Shown here: positions 1 through 64,000 of the stretch, piece after piece
How positions within the stretch are numbered: position 1 is the stretch's first letter
Layout: every line of letters starts with the position of its first letter
Assembly (NCBI GenBank): GCA_036768485.1
Contig: JAVLUZ010000821.1
Coordinates: forward strand, 62,001 to 126,000
Source: Mermis nigrescens
Taxonomy: Eukaryota; Nematoda; Enoplea; Mermithida; Mermithidae
Direction of reading: 5' to 3'
Length of the DNA: 64,000 nucleotides
Notes under the pieces: model-generated
The model's input: the letters and a program-made list of their open reading frames with translations, nothing else
Told to the model about the DNA's origin: nothing
Database searches by the model: none
Position numbers and translations under genes: made by a program

Positions 1-253
1 TGTAAACTTTTGGGTAATAAAAAATAGAATTGCTGCTTCATGTCTTCACTAAATTTTATGAAGTTCGATTTTTAACTCTATTTCTAAAAAACCGATAAGC
101 GACTCCAAAGAAGATCGTTTCCGGTTCCGGTTCTTAGAAAATTAAGAAATCGGTTCCGGTTCTTAGATAATCAAAGAATCAGTTCTCGGTTCCGGTTCCG
201 CTTCCAAAAAAATGGTCGGTTCCAGCCGGTTCCGGTTAAGCGGCACATCCCTA
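1..253. mobile_element. right end of a hAT-like element cut by the window edge
   Basis: A stretch at 115-235 repeats the motif CGGTTCCGGTTC several times and finishes with GCGGCACATCCCTAA. The reverse complement, TTAGGGATGTGCCG, resembles the TAGGGATGTCCC ends of the hAT elements at 14.2 and 49.7 kb. The left end is not in the window, so size and coding content are unknown. Confidence 0.5.
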
Positions 254-259
254 ATAAGC

Positions 260-650
260 AGGCTTATATACAGGATTCGGCCGAGGGGGCGTACCCATTA
301 TTAATTGGTCGGTATCTTCGGAATTCGTCGGGATAGCTCGCAAAAATCGCATTTTCCGAATTTTTCGACACGCTTTATCCATTAAAATCATAAAATGTCA
401 TCTTTTAAAGAAATTTTTCGTACCCAAAAAGTGTTATAATTTGGTCGCGCTTGAGCGAAACCTATGGAAAATATTTCGCATGTGACGCAAAACGCCGGAA
501 ATTTGAAGATCTCATGTCGGAGACATGCGATTTTTCTATCTTTCCGTGCATTATCTTACCTTTGAAAATATTTTTTTGCAGGCCAAGGAGTGCAGGGGGT
601 GGCCGCTCCGCCCCACCCCTAAATACGCCCCTGGTTACACGTTCAGTTTG
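260..650. repeat. repeat family R7, diverged copy
   Basis: It resembles the TIR-bearing repeat at 47,226-47,592: a GCGTACCC-like start, a middle with the phrase CGCGCTTG, and an end rich in GGCCGC and CGCCCC followed by AATACGCCCCTG. Short open frames here have no recognisable protein content. Confidence 0.45.
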
Positions 651-683
651 ACGCTTTTTCATGGTTCGAAGCATGCTTGCACA

Positions 684-955
684 CAGGGAGTAAGGTGGGT
701 ATGACCCCTTCGCAAAAGGGTCAGCCAGGTAGGTACTGTCACGCGATTTTGAGATGACGGAACGTTTTTTTGCAGCATTTTTGAGGTCAAAAACAGTACA
801 AATGCCGAAATTTTTCCAGAGTGCTTTAATGTAATTTCTACTCAAAAGGCGTCCAAAATTGTTCAATTTTTGCATTTTCAAGCGTTAAACATAATATAAT
901 GCAGTCAAACTCAACTAAAAAGGCTTTAAAAATGCGATATTACCAAGAAAAAACG
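684..955 (+). repeat. repeat family R2, copy interrupted by R1
   Basis: R2 is a ~450 bp interspersed repeat recognised by GGTCAGCCAG, GGTACTGTC, GCGATTTTGAG and the tail GACCTTGTGCACCTATG. This copy runs until an R1 copy begins at 958; the tail GACCTTGTGCACCTATGG reappears after it at 1,231-1,249, so R1 appears to have inserted into R2. Confidence 0.65.
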
Positions 956-957
956 TA

Positions 958-1232
958 CCCTGACCATACGTGGGCAGCAAGAAAATTCTGGGGGGGGGGT
1001 GCAAGATTTTTTTGAAGGTCGAAAAATGGCCTTAAAAATGGTGGTATGGCGATAAAAACACCATTTTTTCGACGTTTCTCATCAAGCACTATCCATTGGC
1101 AATAAAAAATTGCGAAAGAAACGAAAAAAATTTTCAAAAATTGAATTCTGGGGGTATTTTGATTTCTGGGGGGTATTTTGGTTTCTGGGGGGTGCATACC
1201 CCCCAAACCCCCCACGCCCAGGTGTGACCATG
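958..1232 (+). repeat. repeat family R1, + copy
   Basis: R1 is a ~250 bp repeat that starts near ACGTGGGCAGCA, has GGGGGTGCAAGATTTTT, then CGAGCACTATCCATTGG (here CAAGCACT), then GGTATTTTGGTTTCT, a G-rich TGCATACCCC and ends near CCACGCCCAGGTGTG. Eight copies lie in the window, four on each strand. No coding potential seen. Confidence 0.75.
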
Positions 1233-1315
1233 ACCTTGTGCACCTATGGTTCGAAATAAAACGGCCTGAGGGAGGCATGCCTTCCGATATTCTTGCTTGT
1301 GGATACCCGTCATAC

Positions 1316-1735
1316 CATCCTCCTGCACAAGGTCAGGATCGAAATTCGAAGCAGTAAATTTAACGTTTATGATTTTTTTCTGTTTTACCTATTAAAATGG
1401 TCAAAATAGCCTATAAAGCATTTTTTCGTGTTAATATCGCATTTGAAAAGTATTTTTAGTCCATTTTTACAGCATTATATCACTTAACACTAAAAAATGC
1501 AAAAATTTATCAATTTTCAGTGCTTTTTGAGTAAAAAGTACTCAAAAGTACTAATCTGGCGCGAAGCGTCTGAAAAAGTTCGATGTTTTTACTGCTTTTG
1601 ACCTCAAAAGTGATGCAAAAAACGTTCCATCAGCTCAAAATCGCCGGACAGTACCTGTCTGGCTGACCCTTCAGTGGGAGTAATAAACCCCTCACCCCCT
1701 ATGTGCATGTATGCCCCCAGTATGCATGTGTGTGC
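1316..1735 (-). repeat. repeat family R2, minus copy
   Basis: Near full-length R2 in reverse, from GCACAAGGTCAGGATC to GCCGGACAGTACCTGTCTGG and TATGTGCATGTATG. Its centre has a decayed form of the GC hairpin shared by several families (GGCGCGAAGCGTC at 1,558). Confidence 0.7.
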
Positions 1736-1944
1736 ATTTGCATGCGTGAACGAAAAGATTTCCACCTTTTTGAGCTTTAGCATTTTTTTCGTGATATGCT
1801 GGTTGAACTTGGAAAAGGCCACACCCGATGTTATATTTAATAACTTCAGCTAATATGAATGTAGAATTCTGAAATTTGTTGCATTAGATGAGTAAAAATG
1901 TTGCTGTTTAAGCTGAATCATTTTGGCAGCTACTATCAGACATG

Positions 1945-2300
1945 CGCAGCATGGGCATTGTGGTGTGGGAAATTTTAAAGTGCCTATGTTGGGTTCAAAA
2001 ATGGTAGATACGCGTCAAAATATCATTTTTCGACATTTCTGACGATGCTTCATTCAGAGCGTAAAAACGTAAAAAATATAGAAATAAGTAAACAAATTCG
2101 AATAAAATTGTATAGAATACATATATTTGAAAGTTAGTATATGGCGCAAAGCGGCGAAGATTTTACACTTTTGAGCAAATGGATAACTAAAAACGCTAAA
2201 AACAGTACATTTTCTATGAACTCTCTGTGAACTTTTGGAAAATCGCAAATTCTGAGGGGAGAGGGGGTAAAACCCCTTCCCTCAGACCTCCAGAATCGTT
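1945..2300 (+). repeat. repeat family R3, + copy
   Basis: R3 is a ~380 bp repeat: CATGCGCAGCATGGG, then GGTAGATACGCGTCAAAA, CGACATTTCTGACGATGC, a central hairpin-like GGCGCAAAGCGGCG, and an end CCTCCAGAATCGTTTATGG. Seven clear copies occur, often side by side in opposite orientation. Confidence 0.65.
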
Positions 2301-3397
2301 TATGGCTGTCACTTTTCTACATGTATATGCTATAACGGTTTCTTTACACTGCATTCTAATATTGTTTTAACTTGAGACAGAGCTGCTGCATTTGTCACAT
2401 TAATGAGTCGGCAGTTACTTTTTGAACAATACCTTTCACATGCGGAATTCGAAACAGGAATTGCACTTTTATACTGTAGACGCAAATAACCCTCAGGCGT
2501 GGCTTAAAGGGTAGCCTGGCAAGTCAATGACGGTACCAAACAAGCTTGGCGTTTAAACTAAATTAGGATAAAGTGCAAATAAACTGCCATAGTACCTAAA
2601 CCGCTAGAACCGGGTCAAACTTTTGTTCACTATTCAAAAAATGTTATTTCTATCTATGTGTGTCTAATATGATAAATCTTGAAATTCTGTGTTCATATTG
2701 AGCGGAGTCATGACGTGTTACATCAGGGTGTAGCCTTTTCAGGGCCAGCCATCCTGCGCAAAAGCAGAGTGATCATTTTACGTTGATAAATATTGATAAA
2801 CTGATGTCAGTAGACGTGCACTCGAGGTATAGTGGGTTTTCGATTTAAAATCAAGATGGTCAAAGTTGAAAAATTTGATTTATAAATCATTTGAATAAAT
2901 CTGAAATTATATTTTTAATTTAAATAAATTTAAAATTTCAATATTTTCAAAAAATTACATAATTTTCCCTAAATGTGAAAGGCTGGGGTGGCCAGGATGG
3001 CGAAATCCATGAAAGGTCATACAGTAAATGGTTAAATGGTGATCGCGATATGCGTTTTCCTTACTTAAAAATGTCATTATGACTTTTCTTTATCCGCTTC
3101 GAATGCACTTTTTGAGAAGAAAATTGAATAAAGCCGAATCCAGAAACGAATTTTTTCGCACAAAATACTTATTTAAATTGAATATGAGTGATGGCTGATT
3201 AATGACAAATTGACAAGTTCGTAGATAAATTAATATTTAAGGCACTGAACTGACAAATTTAGTTGAAAAGCTAGTCAGTTGATTTGGATTTTATACACTA
3301 AGCATAAAATTTCCTGCGGTACCATGTACTATTCCAAAATCGCGTGTAACTTCCCGATTTTTTGAGAATTTTAGATAGGGGTAGAGTAGGAACACCA
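2301..3397. other. intronic or upstream DNA, nothing recognised
   Basis: AT-rich sequence without a convincing exon, RNA gene or repeat match elsewhere in the window. Open frames are short and on the whole unlike the neighbouring exons in composition. Confidence 0.4.
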
Positions 3398-5710
3398 GGG
3401 CCCGTTTGCCCGACTCGACCATTAACTAATGTTTACCTTAACGTTAATGGTCACCTTAACGCAACCATTAATTAATGGTCGCGTTAAGTCCGATTTCCAC
3501 CTTAACGAAACCATTAAAAAAATCGGGTTGCTCGACTCAACCATTAAGCTCGACTTTAAGGGAAGTCTAATGGTCGATTTAAATTTCGGTTGCTGGACTC
3601 CACCTTAGTGCAGCCATTAATTAAGGCTCAGTTTTTTAATGTCTACCTTAAAACCGGTTGCTGACTGAAACCTTAACGCTCCCATTAAGCGTTTAATGGT
3701 TATTTTAAGGTAAATTGGGTTGCTGGGCTTCACCTTAAGGACTTTAATGGTTTCGTTAAGGTTCATTCTTTAAGGTAGGTCGAGAGCTACATTAAAGGAC
3801 TCATTGATTGTTTTTCACATTAAAAATGGCGCTTCTTCCTATCGTTCCGATTTTTAACATTATGAGAAGTTCTCGCCGATTCGAAGTCGAAAGAAGTTCT
3901 TTGACTAATTTCAATGACGATGAATTTTATGACCGATTTAGATTTAGCAAGTTATCATTAATATTGAAGATTTCATAACAATAATATTAGTTTATCCTTT
4001 TTTTCTAGTTGCAGACAAGGCAACTGTGAGCGCTGCCTACTGACAATGCGAATTGCAGAAAAATGGCTGATACAAACCTCATCTTTACATAAATAGAAAT
4101 TTTTTTAAGTATTAAATTTTTCCAACTACATAATTTTATGACAATTAAAACGCGGTTCTTATAGAGACTTCATGTATGCAATTATCGTTTTCACGAGATA
4201 ACTCAATGATTAGATTTCACACTTAAAAAGTAAAGCTTCGTCATTATTCTTTTATTTAATAATATGATACATGCTCGTCATCCACTGTCAAATGAAATCC
4301 ATTGGTTCATTTCGATGACAATAAATTTTAATAAAGATTTTATTCAGGTATGGGAAAAACCCAGATTTGAAAATTTTGAATTTTGGGTTTTCAGGGTTTT
4401 TGTGCTTTATTGGGTTTTTTAATGGAAATGACAAATAGAGCTACATAAAGTAGCTAGGAATCCTCCAACAGCTGCAAGAAACGAGACAAACAAAGAGCAA
4501 GAACTTTATTCAGCTAATATTGAAATCCAACAACAAAATCGATCATTCACTGCGGTTGCCACATATATGTATTTATCTTCCTCTTCAATGCTCGGACATT
4601 ACCAGATTTTAATCAAAAAATGCACTGGCTCTCAAAAAATAATAGGAAATAGAAAAATTGGTCGAACTCAGAAAAGTGTGGGCTATTGAGGTGACTGAAT
4701 AAAAGCGCCCTATTTTGCAGCATGGGATGGCAATTGTGAACTAGGGGCTGAGATTTTCGAGCATGGCATTGTGTTGACCAGACTGAGGTTGGTTAGCCTA
4801 TACTAGTCAAAAGAACAGCATAAAGCAAACAAAAAGAGATTGTAAATACAATTTGAATCACCTACAGTATTTATTTCAGTCCATTTGAAAAATTGGGAAA
4901 CTGTGGATAAAAAACCGAAACCCAATGATTTTTGCGCCCAAAAAACCCACAAAAACCCCAAACAAACCAGATTCAAAAAACCTAGCCTTGCCAACCCTGA
5001 TTTTATTCGAGAACGAGTTTTTCAGTTGGCTTCTTCATTTTCTTTAGCTATTGCCGAAAATGCGCTAAAATCAAAATTGTATTTTCCTATTTTTATTTCT
5101 CTATTTTTTAAAACTTCCATATAATCGCAAGCAACCATTTATGTTTTACCCAGACTAATGAGCGTTTTCATTTATTTTCCTCATTAAGTGTATCGCTGTC
5201 ATTGCAATCCATTATCAGACGAATTCGAACCAAGACCAAAAGTCAAGCGGTAAAAGAGTAAAATAAAAGAAAATTCGAATTTTCAATGACTATGGTTCTC
5301 AACGTTTTATATCTATGTATTTTAACCGAAACATTAAAATTCTCGTGGAATACGTGTGAACTTAACACAACCATTAAACTTCCCTTGACGCAACCATTAA
5401 GCTTACCTTAACGCTGCCATTAGATTTCCCTTGATGCAGCCATTAAAGGTTTTTGTTAATGGTTTCTTCAATGGTACCCTTAAACTTCCCTTTACAAATG
5501 CTCGACCATCAATTAATCATCAAGTCGAGCAACCCGATTTTACGAACCTTAACGAAACCATTAGTTAAGGTTTTACCTTAACGTTAATGGTTTTGTTAAG
5601 GGAATCTTAATGGTCGTTGGCGTTAAGGTGGAGTCGAGCAACCGGCCGACCAATAAAAATTAATTTTTAATGGTTAGCCTTTATTAAGGTGAAGTCGAGC
5701 AACCGGGCCC
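3398..5710. mobile_element. DNA transposon with GGGCCCG ends and subterminal repeat arrays
   Basis: The left end reads GGGCCCGTTTGCCCGACT and the right end, reversed, GGGCCCGGTTGCTCGACTT. Inside both ends, for about 380 bp on the left and 350 bp on the right, units built on CCTTAACG and CCATTAA are repeated many times in both orientations. CAG flanks both sides if the ends are taken as GGCCC, a possible 3-bp target duplication. No transposase is visible, so it is non-autonomous. A second element is nested at 4,345-4,999. Confidence 0.7.
4345..4999. mobile_element. hAT-type MITE nested in the GGGCCC element
   Basis: The left end is CAGGTATGGGAAAAACC and the right end, reversed, CAGGGTTGGCAAGGC. 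The element is flanked by a perfect 8-bp direct repeat, ATTTTATT (4,337-4,344 and 5,000-5,007). An 8-bp duplication and CAGGG-type ends fit hAT elements. At 655 bp, with no transposase similarity in its short open frames, it is non-autonomous. Confidence 0.75.
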
Positions 5711-6077
5711 AGAACAGCTCATAATTATCGGAGGGAGAAAGGACACTTTTAGGGAGGGGTGAAGTAAAACATTTTGGGGCTCCCGGGGGGGGGTTAAAAA
5801 TATTATTCTTCTTGGGACGGCTGAGTTAGGGTGGGGTATCAACACCCCTCCCTGTATGTATTACAATATGTATGAAAAATACTCCCACCCTTACTCCAGT
5901 TTATGCTCTTGGGTGATATTTTCGGACGAATAAAGCTCTCTAATTTATGTAGTCTTGATAAAATCAAAAAATGTCATTACTACTTATCTTATTTTGAATA
6001 ATTTAGAAAAATTAAAATTTACTGTGGAAAGCATGTTTGCGTCAGTATACGCTTAATATACCGCTTTTTTGCTTAAG
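5711..6077. other. intron 3' part before exon 1, no feature but G-rich tracts
   Basis: Contains several runs of G near 5,785 and 5,830 like those at the borders of the R families, possibly a decayed repeat. It ends in a T-rich tract and TTAAG at the exon 1 acceptor. Confidence 0.35.
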
Positions 6078-63295
<57,218 letters not shown>

Positions 63296-63365
63296 GTACA
63301 TTACATATAATTATTCGGGGTGTTGCATAATGATTGGCACTACCCCAGCAGTTATAAGAGTGGAT

Positions 63366-63601
63366 GCCAGCATACCTGGGCGTGGAGAGGTTTGGGAGGG
63401 TTTGCATCCCCCTAGAAACCGAAATACCCCCGGAATTCAGTTTTAGAAATTTTTGTTTTTTTTCGCATATTCTTTGATGCCAATGGATAGTGCTCGATGA
63501 GAAACATTGAAAATTGTGTTTTTTCGCCAAACCACCATTTTTAAGGCCTTTTTTTTGAAAAAAATCTCGCAACCCATAGATCTTTGGTACCGCCCACCTC
63601 T
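63366..63601 (-). repeat. repeat family R1, minus copy
   Basis: Reversed R1 with CCTGGGCGTGGAGAGG, AGTGCTCGATGAGAAAC and TTTGGTACCGCCCACC, 70 bp after the exon 21 donor. Confidence 0.7.
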
Positions 63602-64000
63602 GGATGTCACGCGCCTGATTCTAGGGGATAGGGGTTTATATCCTCCCCGCGAAAGTTCTTGAAATATGAGTACTTTTAACGACCGCTAGAATAGATTTTA
63701 GCGCACTTTTTGAGCTAATAAACCCGAAATGCATATACACATTTGTGTAATATAGTTGAAATCACATTTAATTTTTTCAAACTTTATTCTTCAATGCATA
63801 GATCTTGCTGGGAAAAGCTCAAAAACACCATTATTTTTGTCCATCTATGTACAAGTATTTATTGAGATATCCAACTTCAAAATTTTTGCCAACCTTGCCC
63901 CAAATTCAGAAGGCCAGCTACGCTACTGGTGCATGCTACAACAAATTGCAATAGAATGTCGTATAAAAAATTCAGTTTTGCGTCAGGCTGTATACATTAA
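63602..64000. other. intron 21, cut by the window edge
   Basis: An R5- or R10-like end (GCCCCAAATTCAGAAGGCCAG, TACGCTACTGG) occurs at 63,895-63,930. No further exon recognised. Confidence 0.35.

Noticed and set aside
4803..5124. Frames on both strands over the 3' part of the nested hAT MITE
   Set aside because: Simple AAACCC/GGGTTT-rich sequence; crosses the element border and target duplication.

Overview
The window is eukaryotic, almost certainly animal, DNA. It is AT-rich and dominated by introns and transposons, and it carries one recognisable protein-coding gene on the + strand: an orthologue of ZNFX1 (NFX1-type zinc-finger-containing protein 1, a UPF1-like superfamily 1 RNA helicase). 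I rebuilt 21 exons between about 6.08 and 63.30 kb. All intron phases agree across 20 junctions, giving about 1,368 codons. Both ends are missing: the start codon lies left of the window and the rest of the zinc-finger region and C-terminus lie to the right. The gene looks intact except at exon 11, where the acceptor is ambiguous. The species cannot be named from the sequence. Large introns, Tc1/mariner, hAT and Penelope-like elements and very many short interspersed repeats suit an invertebrate.

Gene layout: helical N-terminal region (exons 1-2, 6.08-7.79 kb); conserved block before the helicase (exons 3-5, 12.1-22.0 kb); Walker A exon (25.9 kb); motif Ia exon (33.5 kb); helicase insertion (exons 8-12, 35.0-43.4 kb), which here contains two tandem UBA-like domains not usually described in ZNFX1; motifs II to VI (exons 13-17, 45.9-54.2 kb); NFX1-type Cys/His zinc fingers (exons 18-21, 55.7-63.3 kb).

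The introns hold most of the bases. The main items are: a GGGCCC-ended inverted-repeat element with a hAT MITE nested in it (3.4-5.7 kb); three foldback MITEs sharing CAGTGCTCGCC-type ends (13.9, 37.3, 53.5 kb); a 5.2 kb element with ~400 bp inverted ends and a 6-bp duplication that encloses a broken reverse transcriptase (27.1-32.4 kb); a mariner-type MITE ending 22 bp before exon 8 (33.9-35.0 kb); and a run of hAT elements alternating with long (TA)n tracts (47.0-50.6 kb), one with a transposase C-terminus. About ten families of 150-700 bp interspersed repeats, called R1 to R10 here, fill most of the remaining space.

The most unusual signal outside the gene is a short GC-rich hairpin with core GGCGCGAAGCGCC, or close variants, that recurs about 25 times inside otherwise different repeat families. 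It contains the GCGAAGC heptamer known to form an exceptionally stable DNA mini-hairpin. No tRNA, rRNA or CRISPR array was seen. The window reads as one gene plus its transposon load, with no operon-like functional cluster.
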